Shown one piece after another: positions 47,838 to 57,013 of a stretch of DNA of 64,000 bases. Under the pieces are notes generated by a model that saw nothing but the letters and a program-made list of their open reading frames with translations, was not told where the DNA came from and did not search any database. Source of the stretch: Cellulomonas wangleii (GTDB taxonomy: Bacteria; Actinomycetota; Actinomycetes; Actinomycetales; Cellulomonadaceae); assembly GCF_018388445.1 (NCBI RefSeq), contig NZ_CP074405.1:2418001-2482000 (forward strand), read 5' to 3'. Numbering within the stretch: the stretch's first letter is position 1; every line of letters begins with the position of its first letter. Position numbers and translations under genes: made by a program.

Positions 47838-47878
47838 GCGCGCCGGGCCGGGCACGACGACCTCCCGACCCGGCGCGC
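47838..47878. terminator. Hairpin between the peptide gene and the XRE-TPR gene
   Basis: Perfect 10-bp arms (47838-47847 with 47869-47878) with a 21-nt loop. It may end the peptide transcript and separate it from the regulator. Confidence 0.5.
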
Positions 47879-47951
47879 GACGCCGACGGCCGGCGGAGCG
47901 TGACTGATCACCACCGACCGGTCGTCGACCTGCGTCCCGCGGTGCGCGCGA

Positions 47952-48077
47952 TCAGAGGGCCTTGCAGCAACCGCTGGCGCCACCGTTCATCGAGACCGAG
48001 GCGGTGGCGGCAGGAACGCCGACGACGAGGGAACCGGCGATGGCGAGAGCGGCGATTGCACTGGTGAGCGGCTTCAT
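47952..48077 (-). CDS. Small secreted peptide precursor, candidate signalling peptide
   Basis: A 41-residue reading frame: MKPL, then a hydrophobic Sec-type signal (about residues 5-22), then a small-residue PAATA cleavage site near residue 26, and a predicted mature part of about 15 residues, SVSMNGGASGCCKAL, with two adjacent cysteines. The ribosome site AGGAG lies 8 nt before the ATG, and codon use is normal, so it is a real gene. Size and layout recall propeptides of RRNPP systems (Phr, PapR). It is upstream of an XRE-TPR regulator on the same strand and divergent from the EAL gene. I do not recognise the family; a cysteine-rich bacteriocin or simple secreted peptide are alternatives. Confidence 0.7.
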   Translation of the reverse strand: MKPLTSAIAALAIAGSLVVGVPAATASVSMNGGASGCCKAL

Positions 48078-48258
48078 GGTCGTTCTCCTGTCAGAGGGCT
48101 TCGTGCTCCCTGGGGGCGTGAGATCGACGGCCCGCCAGGTCGGGACGCGTCGCCGACAGGGTGACACATCGGAAGGATCTGCGCGAACACCCGTACACCC
48201 GAACGGGTCGGTCGGATTTCCACCCCCTCGACACGTGATCACCCGTCCGCACCTGTGG

Positions 48259-48277
48259 TGTCATAGGGGCCATGACA
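48259..48277. promoter_or_regulatory. GTCAT-N7-ATGAC inverted repeat at the EAL gene start
   Basis: TGTCAT-N7-ATGACA; the right arm contains the EAL start codon. It lies in the divergent gap between the EAL and peptide genes, so a bound repressor could affect both. Same arms and spacer as at 47761-47777. Confidence 0.65.
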
Positions 48278-49000
48278 TCGGACGACCAGGACGCGACGCT
48301 CGCCCGGCTCGGCGCGGCGGTCGATGCGGCGATCCCCCGCGCCCTGCGGCGCGCCTGGGAGCAGCACCTGGCGCACGACCCGGTGCTCGTCGCCCGGCAG
48401 GGGATCTACTCGACGCACGGGCGGCCGTTCGCGTACCAGCTCTCCTACCGCGCGCCCGGCCACCACCCGGACCTCGCCCGCACGTGGGACCGGGCCGCCC
48501 ACGAGCACGCCACGGACCACGTGCTGCGCGCCACGTTCGGGCGCGCCGACCTCGAGCACGTCGCGCACGGGCGCCTGCTGTTCGTCCGCTGCCCGCGCGC
48601 GCACCTGCTGGGTGAGCTCCCGGTCCCGGCACGCCCGGACCGCCTGGTCATCGAGGTCAGCACCACTGCCGAGGTCGACGCCGCGGCGCTGGCCGGCCTG
48701 CGTCGACTCCGTGAGCAGGGCTTCCGCATCGCGCTGCCGGCCTTCGTCGACCGCCCGGAGCAGCGGCGCCTGCTGCCGCACGCCGACTTCGTCAAGGTGG
48801 ACGTGCGCGACCTGGACGTCGAGGGCGACCCGGTGGTCCGTGTCGCGCGCTCGTTCGGCGCGATGCTCGTCGCGGAGTACGTCGAGTCTCCCGAGGTCCT
48901 GCGCCATGCGCGCGACCTGGGGTTCACGCTCTTCCAGGGCAACCTGATCGAGCGGGCGGGCGTCCTCGACCGGGCGGGGGCCCGGCTCGTCGGGCACTGA
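48272..49000 (+). CDS. Degenerate EAL-domain protein
   Basis: A 242-residue protein resembling EAL/YuxH-type c-di-GMP phosphodiesterases: GRPFAYQLSYRA in place of the EAL motif, LVIEV, REQGFRIALPAF, DFVKVDVRDLD, LVAEYVES and GFTLFQGN. The key Glu of EAL is Gln, and the metal-binding DDFG is PAFV, so hydrolysis of c-di-GMP is unlikely; it may bind a nucleotide or act as an adaptor. The ATG at 48272 lies inside an inverted repeat shared with the XRE-TPR promoter. It is divergent from the secreted-peptide gene and followed by a poly-C tract. Confidence 0.8.
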   Translation: MTSDDQDATLARLGAAVDAAIPRALRRAWEQHLAHDPVLVARQGIYSTHGRPFAYQLSYRAPGHHPDLARTWDRAAHEHATDHVLRATFGRADLEHVAHGRLLFVRCPRAHLLGELPVPARPDRLVIEVSTTAEVDAAALAGLRRLREQGFRIALPAFVDRPEQRRLLPHADFVKVDVRDLDVEGDPVVRVARSFGAMLVAEYVESPEVLRHARDLGFTLFQGNLIERAGVLDRAGARLVGH

Positions 49001-49006
49001 TGTCCG

Positions 49007-49082
<76 letters not shown>

Positions 49083-49175
49083 CACGTGCCCTGCCGGCGC
49101 GGTGCCGGGGGTGTCACGGCGCTGCACGGACGGACGCGCCCGGACGGGTGACCGCCGGCGTTCCCCAGTCACAGG

Positions 49176-49194
49176 CGGGTGCCCCGGGCACCCG
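49176..49194. terminator. Hairpin between the poly-C tract and holA
   Basis: Perfect 9-bp arms (49176-49184 with 49186-49194) around one base, so the real loop takes the innermost pairs. It lies after the holA stop and is probably its terminator. Confidence 0.5.
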
Positions 49195-49229
49195 GCGCGG
49201 GCATGACCCGCGGGAGCGGGGTCCACGCC

Positions 49230-50276
49230 TCAGTGGTCGACAGCAGCCGCCACCCGCAGCACCGCGCGCTCCACCGCGAACCGCGGGTCGCGTCCCTCGC
49301 CCTTCACCTCCGCGTCGGCCTGCGCCACGGCGGAGATGGCGACGGCCAGACCCTCGGGGGTCCATCGCCGCAGGTCCTGCGCCGCACGGTCCACCTGCCA
49401 CGGCGCCATGCCCAGCTCTCGTGCGGCAGCGGCGCCCCTCCCGCGCACCGCCCCGACCTTCGCCAGCGTGCGCAGCCGCGCGGCGACCGCCGCGACGACC
49501 GGGACGGGATCGAGCCCGGTCGCCATCGCGTGCCGCAGCAGCGCGACCGCCCGGCCCGCGTCCCCGGCGACGGCGGCGTCGGCGACCTGGAAGCCCGTCG
49601 CCTCCACACGCCCGCCGTGGTAGCGCTGGACGGCCTCCTCGCCGATCAGGCCGGTCGTGTCCGCCACGAGCTGCGCGCACGCGGCGGCGAGCTCTCGCAG
49701 GTCCGAGCCGACAGCGTCCACCAGCGCCCGCACGCCACGACCGTCCGCGCGTCGGCCTGCCCGCCGCAGCTCCTCGGTGACGAACGCGGTCTTGTCCGCG
49801 TCGGTGCGGACCTGGTCGCACGCGACGGTGGGGACCTGCGCCCGCTTCGCCGCGTCCAGCAGCCGCTTGCCCCGCTGGCCGCCGCCGTGCCGGAGCACGA
49901 CGACGACGTCGGGTGCCGGGGCCGCCAGGTACGCCTCGGCGTCGAGCAGGAGCGCGTCCCCCGCACGCTCCACGCCCTCGACGAGGATGACCTTGGCCTC
50001 CGCGAAGAGCGAGGGACTGGTCAGGACGCTCAGCTCGCCCTGCGCGTACGTCGCGGCGTCGACCCGGGTCACCTCGACCTCCGGGTCGGCCTCGCGGACC
50101 TGCGCGACGATGCGCTCGCACGCCCGGTCGGCCAGCAGCGCCTCGGGGCCGGCGACCAGGACCACGGGGGCCGGTGCCGCCTGCGTCCACGGCACACCGC
50201 CCGTCGAGGCGGCGGCCCGCCCGCGCGACGAGCCGGTGGTGCTGCGGGACGGACGTGCGGGTGTACGGGCGGCCAC
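49230..50276 (-). CDS. holA: DNA polymerase III subunit delta
   Basis: A 348-residue clamp-loader subunit. After a basic, low-complexity ~35-residue N terminus come APVVLVAGPEALLADRACERI (the degenerate P-loop-like start), LFAEAKVILVEGVERAG, VDAVGSDLRELAAACAQLV and AAAARELGMAPWQVDRA, all typical of HolA. The GTG at 50274-50276 is 6 nt after a CAGGCT hexamer, possibly a weak leaderless promoter; an in-frame start 16 codons upstream lacks support. It follows comEA-comEC, the common actinobacterial order. Confidence 0.94.
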   Translation of the reverse strand: MAARTPARPSRSTTGSSRGRAAASTGGVPWTQAAPAPVVLVAGPEALLADRACERIVAQVREADPEVEVTRVDAATYAQGELSVLTSPSLFAEAKVILVEGVERAGDALLLDAEAYLAAPAPDVVVVLRHGGGQRGKRLLDAAKRAQVPTVACDQVRTDADKTAFVTEELRRAGRRADGRGVRALVDAVGSDLRELAAACAQLVADTTGLIGEEAVQRYHGGRVEATGFQVADAAVAGDAGRAVALLRHAMATGLDPVPVVAAVAARLRTLAKVGAVRGRGAAAARELGMAPWQVDRAAQDLRRWTPEGLAVAISAVAQADAEVKGEGRDPRFAVERAVLRVAAAVDH

Positions 50277-50327
50277 GGGACCAGCCTGCCACGCGCCGCG
50301 GACATCCCGGCCCGTCCTGGGCACCCG

Positions 50328-51842
50328 TCACCGGGCGGACGCCCGCCGCAGGGTCAGGGCGAATGCGGCCGCCGCGACCAGGAGCGCGCAGACCGCTCCG
50401 CCGACGCCCGGCCACCACGGCAGGGCGGCGCCCGGCAGGCCGGCCGCCCACCGTGCGACCGCGGCGATCCACCAGCAGGCCGCCCCGGCCCCCGCGCCCG
50501 CGACGTCGGCGGCCCACGGCCAGACGCGGGCGAGTGCGGCGGCGAGCAGGCCGAGCACCGTCGCGGGGGCGACGGCCGGGGCCACCACGACGTTCGCGAG
50601 CACCGCCCACGGGCCGAAGGTCGGCCACACCGCGAGCGTCACCGGCAGGCACCCGAGCTGCGCGGCGACGGGGGCGGCAAGCAGCGCGGCGACCGGTCGG
50701 CCGCAGCGCGGCGCCCACCGCTCGACGAGCGGCGAGCCGAGCACCACGAGGCCCGCGGTCGCCGCGACCGACAGCGCGAACCCGACGTCGGCCGCCAGCC
50801 ACGGGTCGGCGACGAGCAGCGCGACGACGGCCGTGCCGAGTGCAGCCGGCCCGGCGGCGCGGCGCCCGGCGAGCAGGCCCACCAGACCCACCGCTCCCAT
50901 CACGGCCGCCCGCAGGACGCTGGGCGCGGGTCCGACCACGAGCAGCAGTGCGGCACCCGCGGACGCCACGAGTCCCAGGCGCACGAGCCGCGGTGCCCGC
51001 GCCGCAGCCGCCCCCGCCAGCACGATCGCACCGACGATCGCGAAGTGGGCGCCGGAGACCGCCATGACGTGCGCGAGCCCGGCCGCGCGCATCGCGACCT
51101 CGAGGTCGGCCGGGACGGCACCCGTGTCACCGACCGTCACCGCCGGCAGCAGCCCTCGCACGTCCGGGGGCAGGGGCGCGGCCACGGCGCGGGCCCCGTC
51201 GCGCACGCCCGCCGCCCACGCCCGGACCCCCCGCGGCGGTGCGGAGACCACCGGCGCCCGGCTGGACCGCAGCGTGACGGCGGTGCGGACACCGGCGCCC
51301 CCGGCCGCCGGGACGCCCCGCACGCGCACGACCGCGTCGAGCACCGCGCCCGTCGGTGCCAGGACGTCGACGGGTGCACGCACCCGGTACCAGGTGCCCT
51401 CGACCCGGACGGCGGACGCGGTGACGGTGAACTGCGCGCCCCCACCGGCCACCGGCCGGGGGGCGGTGGACACCCGGCCCGTCAGCTCGACCGTGGTGCG
51501 GTCCTGCGCGGCTCCCAGCAGGACGTGCGGCGCACGGGCCTGCTGGCCGACCGCGCCGGCCACGAGGACCACGGCCGCCGTCACCACCGCCAGCGCCAGC
51601 GCGGGCAGCGCACCGCGCGGTCGCCCGGTCGCGGGCCCGTGGTCGGCGGCGTGGGCCCGGGACGCCCGGACGCCCCCACCCACCAGCGCGGCCACGACCG
51701 CGACCCCGAGCACGACGCCCGGCACCGCGGTGGTCCGGGCGACGGCGTCGGGGGCGTGCACGACCACCGCTCCGGCGCACCACGCGGCGGCCGCGGGCGG
51801 GAGCATCCGCAGGTCGACCGGCCCCGCGGCTCCCGTGCTCAC
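50328..51842 (-). CDS. comEC: ComEC/Rec2-family DNA-uptake channel, lacking the beta-lactamase domain
   Basis: A 504-residue membrane protein. It has an N-terminal helical pair, an extracytoplasmic OB-like domain (about 115-230) and a Competence domain with the conserved GLAHVMAVSGAHFAIVG segment (about 262-278) and about eight helices. ComEC proteins usually continue into a metallo-beta-lactamase domain; here the protein ends soon after the last helix (LTLRRASAR), so that nuclease-like domain is absent. Whether this window's species takes up DNA is unknown. The GTG overlaps the comEA stop (GTGA). Confidence 0.93.
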   Translation of the reverse strand: MSTGAAGPVDLRMLPPAAAAWCAGAVVVHAPDAVARTTAVPGVVLGVAVVAALVGGGVRASRAHAADHGPATGRPRGALPALALAVVTAAVVLVAGAVGQQARAPHVLLGAAQDRTTVELTGRVSTAPRPVAGGGAQFTVTASAVRVEGTWYRVRAPVDVLAPTGAVLDAVVRVRGVPAAGGAGVRTAVTLRSSRAPVVSAPPRGVRAWAAGVRDGARAVAAPLPPDVRGLLPAVTVGDTGAVPADLEVAMRAAGLAHVMAVSGAHFAIVGAIVLAGAAAARAPRLVRLGLVASAGAALLLVVGPAPSVLRAAVMGAVGLVGLLAGRRAAGPAALGTAVVALLVADPWLAADVGFALSVAATAGLVVLGSPLVERWAPRCGRPVAALLAAPVAAQLGCLPVTLAVWPTFGPWAVLANVVVAPAVAPATVLGLLAAALARVWPWAADVAGAGAGAACWWIAAVARWAAGLPGAALPWWPGVGGAVCALLVAAAAFALTLRRASAR

Positions 51843-52915
51843 ACGCGTACCCGCGGCCGCAGGTCGGCCAGCAGCGCGGGGCCGATCCCCGTCACGTCGT
51901 CGAGGTCGTCGACGGTGGTGAACGGGTGCTCCGTCCGGTGCTGGACGATGCGTTCCGCCAGCACCGGGCCCACCCCGGGCAGGTCCTCGAGCGTCGCGGC
52001 GTCGGCGGTGTTGACGTCGACCAGCCCGTCCGCGGCGGCGGCGGCACCGCCGCCCGTCGCGAGGGGCGGCGCCCCCACGACCGGCACGACCAGCTGCTCC
52101 CCGTCGGTGAGGACGCGCGCCAGGTTGACACCCGCCAGGTCGGCACCCGGGACGCTGCCACCGACCGCGTCGACGGCCTCGCCCACCCGCGCACCGCGCG
52201 CGAGCCGGACGACACCGGGCCGCACGACGGCCCCGACGACGTGCACCACCACGTCGTCGCCCGCACCGTCCGCGGACGCCGTCCCCGGCCCCGATCCCGG
52301 CTCGCCGTCCGGCTGCACGGCGGAGGCGCCCGCCACCGCGGGGGTCGGCAGCCGGACGGGCTCCCCCTGGGGCACCGCGGACGCGCGCAGCACGATGCCG
52401 CCCGCGGCCAGACCCAGGACCAGGGTCGCCGCCCCCGCCGCCCGCCAGCCGGGCGCCCACCGCACCCGGGGCGCGGCGGGCGGCGGCCCGGGTGATGCCG
52501 CGGCGAGCGCCGCGCGCACGTCCGGACGCCACCGCTCCGGCGACGGACCCTCGAGCCCGTCGTCCGCGGGGGCCGTGGCGGGGGAACCACCGGTGTGAGG
52601 GGTCCAGCCGGCCGGAGCGCGGTCGCCGCGTCCGGGACCGGGTACCGCCGCATCCGCCAGGGGGTGCCCTGCCGGGCGGTGACCAGGGGCGACCGTCCGG
52701 CGCAGGGCCGGCGACCCGTCCTCGCCGGGGGCGGGCCCGGGTCGTCGGCCGGTGTCCGCGGCCCGCGCCTCACCCCCCGGCACGTCGTTCCCGGGGTCCG
52801 CCCCCGGGTCGTGTCCGTGCGCCCCTCCCGTCCGGCCGTCGCGCGCGGTGGCCGTCAGGGCGGCGAGGCGGTGCGCGACGTCGGGCGGGAGGCGGCGGCG
52901 GTCGAGGGGCGGCAC
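51839..52915 (-). CDS. comEA: ComEA-like DNA-binding protein
   Basis: A 358-residue protein. A ~175-residue Pro/Asp-rich cytoplasmic part is followed by a membrane helix (about 180-200), a SLBB domain (VHVVGAVVRPGVVRL, about 240-300) and a C-terminal pair of helix-hairpin-helix motifs (VDVNTADAATLEDLPGVGP, then ADLRPRVRV). It should bind DNA outside the membrane and pass it to ComEC. The GTG at 52913-52915 is 7 nt after TAGCGT (52923-52928), so it is probably leaderless; longer upstream frames run into degV. Confidence 0.93.
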   Translation of the reverse strand: MPPLDRRRLPPDVAHRLAALTATARDGRTGGAHGHDPGADPGNDVPGGEARAADTGRRPGPAPGEDGSPALRRTVAPGHRPAGHPLADAAVPGPGRGDRAPAGWTPHTGGSPATAPADDGLEGPSPERWRPDVRAALAAASPGPPPAAPRVRWAPGWRAAGAATLVLGLAAGGIVLRASAVPQGEPVRLPTPAVAGASAVQPDGEPGSGPGTASADGAGDDVVVHVVGAVVRPGVVRLARGARVGEAVDAVGGSVPGADLAGVNLARVLTDGEQLVVPVVGAPPLATGGGAAAAADGLVDVNTADAATLEDLPGVGPVLAERIVQHRTEHPFTTVDDLDDVTGIGPALLADLRPRVRV

Positions 52916-52939
52916 CGTCGCGACGCTAGGACCACCCGA

Positions 52940-52962
52940 GCCGTCGCCCCGAGGGCGACGGC
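52940..52962. terminator. Hairpin after degV, upstream of comEA
   Basis: Perfect 10-bp arms (52940-52949 with 52953-52962) and a 3-nt loop. A second perfect 16-bp palindrome lies at 53021-53036. Both sit between the degV stop and the comEA promoter. Confidence 0.6.
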
Positions 52963-53076
52963 CCGGCGGTGGATCGTGCGGCGCACCCGCGGTCCTGGGG
53001 TCGGCTCGTCGACCGCCCTTCGCGCCTGCAGGCGCGCGGCGTGCCAGCCGCGGCGCGGCCGGCGGCGGTGCGGCCC

Positions 53077-54051
53077 CTACGCGTCGGTGACGACGACCGC
53101 CAGCAGACCGGGGCCCACGTGCGCGGCGAGCACGGCGCCCGCGTCGGCCACGACGACCTCGCCGACCGCGGGACCCGCCGCCTCCGCCAGGCGCGCGGCC
53201 ACCTCGTCCGCGACGTCCGACGGGCCCACGTGGTGCACGGCTACCCGGGCGCCGGGCCGGCCGGCGAGGTCGGCGAGCGCCAGCTGCTCCAGGCGCTCGC
53301 GGGCCACCCGCCGGGTCCGGACCTTCTCGCAGACCACGAGCCGGCCGTCCTGCACCGTCAGCAGCGGACGCAGACCCAGCACGGTGCCCAGCGCGGCGGC
53401 CGCCGTCCCCAGCCGTCCGCCCCGGCGCAGGTGCTCCAGGGAGTCGACGAGGAACCACACCCGGCTGCCCGCCGCCGTCGAAGCCGCCACGCCGGCGACC
53501 TGCTGGGCGTCCGGCCACCGGGGGGCGGAGGTCCGGTGCACCGTGCGCGCCACCCAGCGCCGGACGGTGCCGCCGACGCCGTCCTCCGCGTCGGCGTCGT
53601 CCGGCTCGTCCGGCAGCGGCGTCGCCGCGTACCGCGCCGCGGCGACCGCGGCGAACCCGAGCCCGAGCGCAGCGGTACGCGAGTCGACCACCCGCACGGG
53701 TACCGGGCTGACCGTCGCCGCGGTCCGCGCCGAGCGCACCGTCCCCGACATCTCGCCGGACAGGTGGACCGACACGATCGCGTGGGCACCCTCGGCGGCC
53801 GCCTGCTCGTACGCGGCCGCGAACGCCGAGGGCGGCGGCTGCGACGTCGTCACCCGGGACCCGCGCGCGAGCGCCTGCAGCAGCTGCTCGGGCGTGACGT
53901 CGACGCCCTCGGCGTACCGCGCGCCGTCGATGCTCACCTCGAGCGGCACCACGTGCACGCCGACCTCCGCCGCCAGGCCCGGGGGCAGCGCGGCCGTGGA
54001 GTCGGTGACGACAGCGACCCGGGGCGCGTGCCGACCCGTCGCGGGGCTCAG
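53077..54051 (-). CDS. DegV family fatty-acid-binding protein, apparent CTG start
   Basis: A 324-residue DegV protein, which binds fatty acids (FakB-like role). The N-terminal [13 protein letters not shown] is the fatty-acid-contacting motif, and [18 protein letters not shown] and [18 protein letters not shown] follow. The nearest ATG/GTG/TTG is the GTG at 53956-53958, which would delete the first motif. In-frame sequence runs on upstream to a CTG at 54049-54051, overlapping the leuS stop as CTGA. I therefore place the start there, 31 codons earlier. This is inference; a frameshift near the 5' end is an alternative. Confidence 0.85.
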   Translation of the reverse strand: MSPATGRHAPRVAVVTDSTAALPPGLAAEVGVHVVPLEVSIDGARYAEGVDVTPEQLLQALARGSRVTTSQPPPSAFAAAYEQAAAEGAHAIVSVHLSGEMSGTVRSARTAATVSPVPVRVVDSRTAALGLGFAAVAAARYAATPLPDEPDDADAEDGVGGTVRRWVARTVHRTSAPRWPDAQQVAGVAASTAAGSRVWFLVDSLEHLRRGGRLGTAAAALGTVLGLRPLLTVQDGRLVVCEKVRTRRVARERLEQLALADLAGRPGARVAVHHVGPSDVADEVAARLAEAAGPAVGEVVVADAGAVLAAHVGPGLLAVVVTDA

Positions 54052-56963
54052 GAAGGCACCACGTTGACGAGCCGGGGGGCGCGCACCACGACCGTGCGCA
54101 CGTCGCGACCCGCGAGGGCGCGCTGCACGCCGGCGTCCGCGAGCGCGAGCTCGCGGAGCGCGTCCTCACCGGTCGACGGCGAGACCTCCGCACGCCCACG
54201 CACCTTGCCCTGCACCTGGAACACGCAGGTCACGGTCTCCTCGACCAGGTACTGCGGGTCGGCCTGCGGGAACGTCGCGTGCACCACCGACTCGTCGTGG
54301 CCGAGCCGCGCCCACAGCTCCTCGGTGACGTGCGGCGCCACCGGAGCGGTCATGACGACGAGCGCCTCGACCACCGAGCGCGGGCTGCGGTCGAGGGTCG
54401 TCAGGTGGTTGTTGAGGACGATGAGCTTGGCGATCGCGGTGTTGATCCGCATGCCCTCCATGTCCGCGCGCACGTCGGCGACCGTGCGGTGCAGCAGGCG
54501 CAGCGTCTCCACCGCGGGCTCGTCGTCGGACACCACGAGCTCGCCCGTGGTCTCGTCGACGACGTTGCGCCACAGCCGCTGCAGGAACCGCTGCGCCCCG
54601 ACGACGGCACGCGTCTCCCAAGGCCGCGACAGGTCCAGCGGGCCCATCGACATCTCGTACACGCGCAGCGTGTCCGCGCCGTACGCCTCGTACATCTCGT
54701 CCGGCGACACGGCGTTCTTCAACGACTTGCCGATCTTGCCGTACTCGCGGTTGACGGGCTGCCCGTCCCACGTGAAGCCCGTGGGCGACGACTCGTCCTC
54801 CACGACCTCGGCAGCCGGCACGTACACGCCCCGCTCGTCCGTGTAGGCGTAGGCCTGGATGTAGCCCTGGTTGAAGAGCTTGTGGAAGGGCTCCGAGCTG
54901 CGCACGTGGCCCAGGTCGTACAGGACCTTGTGCCAGAACCGGGCGTACAGCAGGTGCAGCACGGCGTGCTCGACACCGCCGACGTACAGGTCGACGCCGC
55001 CCGTGGAGCCGGCCGGCTGGGCGCCGTGGCCGGGGCCCATCCAGTACTCCTCGAGCGCCGGGTCGACCAGGACGTCGTCGGAGTGCGGGTCCAGGTACCG
55101 CAGGTAGTACCAGCACGAACCGGCCCAGTTGGGCATCGTGTTGGCGTCACGGCGGTAACGCTTCGGCCCGTCGCCCAGGTCCAGCTCGACGTACAGCCAG
55201 TCGGGGTTGCGGCCCAGCGGCGGCTCCGGCTCGGAGTCCGCGTCGTCCGGGTCGTAGGTGCGCGGCGAGAAGTCCGGCACCTCCGGCAGGTCGACCGGCA
55301 GCGCCGAGGCGGGCAGCGCGATGGGGTGGTCGTCCTGGTCGTAGACGATCGGGAAGGGCTCGCCCCAGTAGCGCTGGCGGCTGAAGAGCCAGTCGCGCAG
55401 ACGGTAGGTGACGGTCCGCTCCCCCGCGCCGCGGGCGGCCAGCCACTCCACGATGCGGTCCTTGGCCTCGGCGACGGGCAGGCCGTCCAGGCTGATCTCG
55501 TCGTTGGACGAGTTGATGACCGCACCGTCACCGGTGCGCGCACCCGGCGGGGTGCCCTCGGGCGCGTCGACGGTGTAGACGACGGGCAGCCCGAAGGCCT
55601 CGGCGAACTGGAAGTCGCGCTCGTCGCCGCCGGGGACCGCCATGATCGCGCCCGTGCCGTAGCCCATGAGGACGTAGTCCGCGGTGAACACGGGCAGCAG
55701 CTCGCCGTTCACCGGGTTCGCGGCCAGGTGCCCGGTGAAGACGCCGGTCTTGCGGCCCGCGTCCTGCTGGCGCTCCACGGCCGTCTTGGCGGCGGCCTGC
55801 CGGCGGTAGTCCGCCACGGCGTCCACCGGCGAGGCGTGCCCGCCCGTCCAGGTGTCCACCGTGCCGTCGGGCCACGCCTGCGGCACCTCGTCCAGCAGCG
55901 GGTGCTCGGGCGAGACGACGAGGAACGTGGCGCCGAACAGCGTGTCGGGCCGCGTCGTGAAGACCTCGACCTCCTCGCCGCCCTGCACCGCGAACCGGAC
56001 GCGCGCGCCCGTCGAGCGGCCGATCCAGTGCCGCTGCATGGCCTTGACCTTCTCGGGCCAGTCGATGCGCTCCAGGTCGTCCGTCAGGCGGTCGGCGTAC
56101 GCCGTGATCCGCATGTTCCACTGGCGCAGGCTGCGCTGGAACACCGGCATGTTGCCGCGCTCCGAGCGTCCGTCGGCCGTGACCTCCTCGTTCGCCAGGA
56201 CCGTACCCAGCCCGGGCGCCCAGTTCACGGGCGTCTCGGACAGGTAGGCCAGGCGTCGGCTGTCGACGACGCGGCGGCGCGTCGCCTCGTCCAGGTCGGC
56301 CCAGGTCGCGCCCTCGGTGACGCCCTCGACGTCCGTCGGCAGCGCACGGGTGCCCGCCGCGTACTCCTCGACCAGCTCGGACACCGGGCGCGCCCGGCCC
56401 GTCCCGCCGTCGGGCCGCGGGGCGTCCTCGTCGTACCAGGACTCGAAGATCTGCAGGAAGATCCACTGCGTCCAGCGCACGTAGTCCGGGTCGATCGTGG
56501 CGAACGAGCGGCGCGGGTCGTGCGCCAGGCCCAGCCGGCGCAGCTGGCGCTGCATGATCGCGATGTTGGCCTCGGTCGTCGTGCGCGGGTGCTGGCCCGT
56601 CTGCACGGCGAACTGCTCGGCCGGCAGCCCGAAGGCGTCGAAGGCCAGAGCGTGCAGCACGTTGTCCCCGCACATGCGCCGGAACCGGCCCACGACGTCG
56701 GTGGCGATGTACCCCAGGGGGTGACCGATGTGCAGCCCGGCGCCCGACGGGTACGGGAACATGTCCATCACGAAGAAGGGCCGCGCGGCCGGGTCGGCGT
56801 GTCGCCCCTGGCCGTCCGTGAGCGGACCCACCGGGTTGGGCGTGAAGAACGTGCCGCGCTTCTCCCACTCGTCCTGCCAGCGCAGCTCGATCTCCTGCGC
56901 GAGGGCGGCGGTGTAGCGGAACGGGACGTCGTCGGGGGTCGGGTTCGGGGACTGGTCGCTCAC
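54048..56963 (-). CDS. leuS: Leucyl-tRNA synthetase
   Basis: A 971-residue class Ia synthetase charging tRNA-Leu. The HIGH motif lies in [16 protein letters not shown], the CP1 editing domain is present ([33 protein letters not shown]), and the KMSKS loop reads KIGKS ([16 protein letters not shown]). The final ~65 residues form the tRNA-binding C-terminal domain. The GTG at 56961-56963 is 6 nt after TACGAT (56970-56975), and no ribosome site is visible, indicating a leaderless start. degV is overlapped at the 3' end, so it may be co-transcribed. Confidence 0.97.
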   Translation of the reverse strand: MSDQSPNPTPDDVPFRYTAALAQEIELRWQDEWEKRGTFFTPNPVGPLTDGQGRHADPAARPFFVMDMFPYPSGAGLHIGHPLGYIATDVVGRFRRMCGDNVLHALAFDAFGLPAEQFAVQTGQHPRTTTEANIAIMQRQLRRLGLAHDPRRSFATIDPDYVRWTQWIFLQIFESWYDEDAPRPDGGTGRARPVSELVEEYAAGTRALPTDVEGVTEGATWADLDEATRRRVVDSRRLAYLSETPVNWAPGLGTVLANEEVTADGRSERGNMPVFQRSLRQWNMRITAYADRLTDDLERIDWPEKVKAMQRHWIGRSTGARVRFAVQGGEEVEVFTTRPDTLFGATFLVVSPEHPLLDEVPQAWPDGTVDTWTGGHASPVDAVADYRRQAAAKTAVERQQDAGRKTGVFTGHLAANPVNGELLPVFTADYVLMGYGTGAIMAVPGGDERDFQFAEAFGLPVVYTVDAPEGTPPGARTGDGAVINSSNDEISLDGLPVAEAKDRIVEWLAARGAGERTVTYRLRDWLFSRQRYWGEPFPIVYDQDDHPIALPASALPVDLPEVPDFSPRTYDPDDADSEPEPPLGRNPDWLYVELDLGDGPKRYRRDANTMPNWAGSCWYYLRYLDPHSDDVLVDPALEEYWMGPGHGAQPAGSTGGVDLYVGGVEHAVLHLLYARFWHKVLYDLGHVRSSEPFHKLFNQGYIQAYAYTDERGVYVPAAEVVEDESSPTGFTWDGQPVNREYGKIGKSLKNAVSPDEMYEAYGADTLRVYEMSMGPLDLSRPWETRAVVGAQRFLQRLWRNVVDETTGELVVSDDEPAVETLRLLHRTVADVRADMEGMRINTAIAKLIVLNNHLTTLDRSPRSVVEALVVMTAPVAPHVTEELWARLGHDESVVHATFPQADPQYLVEETVTCVFQVQGKVRGRAEVSPSTGEDALRELALADAGVQRALAGRDVRTVVVRAPRLVNVVPS

Positions 56964-57013
56964 CCGTGAATCGTACCGAGGGCCGGGGCCGGACGACGCC
57001 GGGCCCGGGGCTG

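Noticed and set aside
53077..53958. degV beginning at the GTG at 53958
   Set aside because: This removes the conserved N-terminal [10 protein letters not shown] motif, which is encoded in frame upstream.
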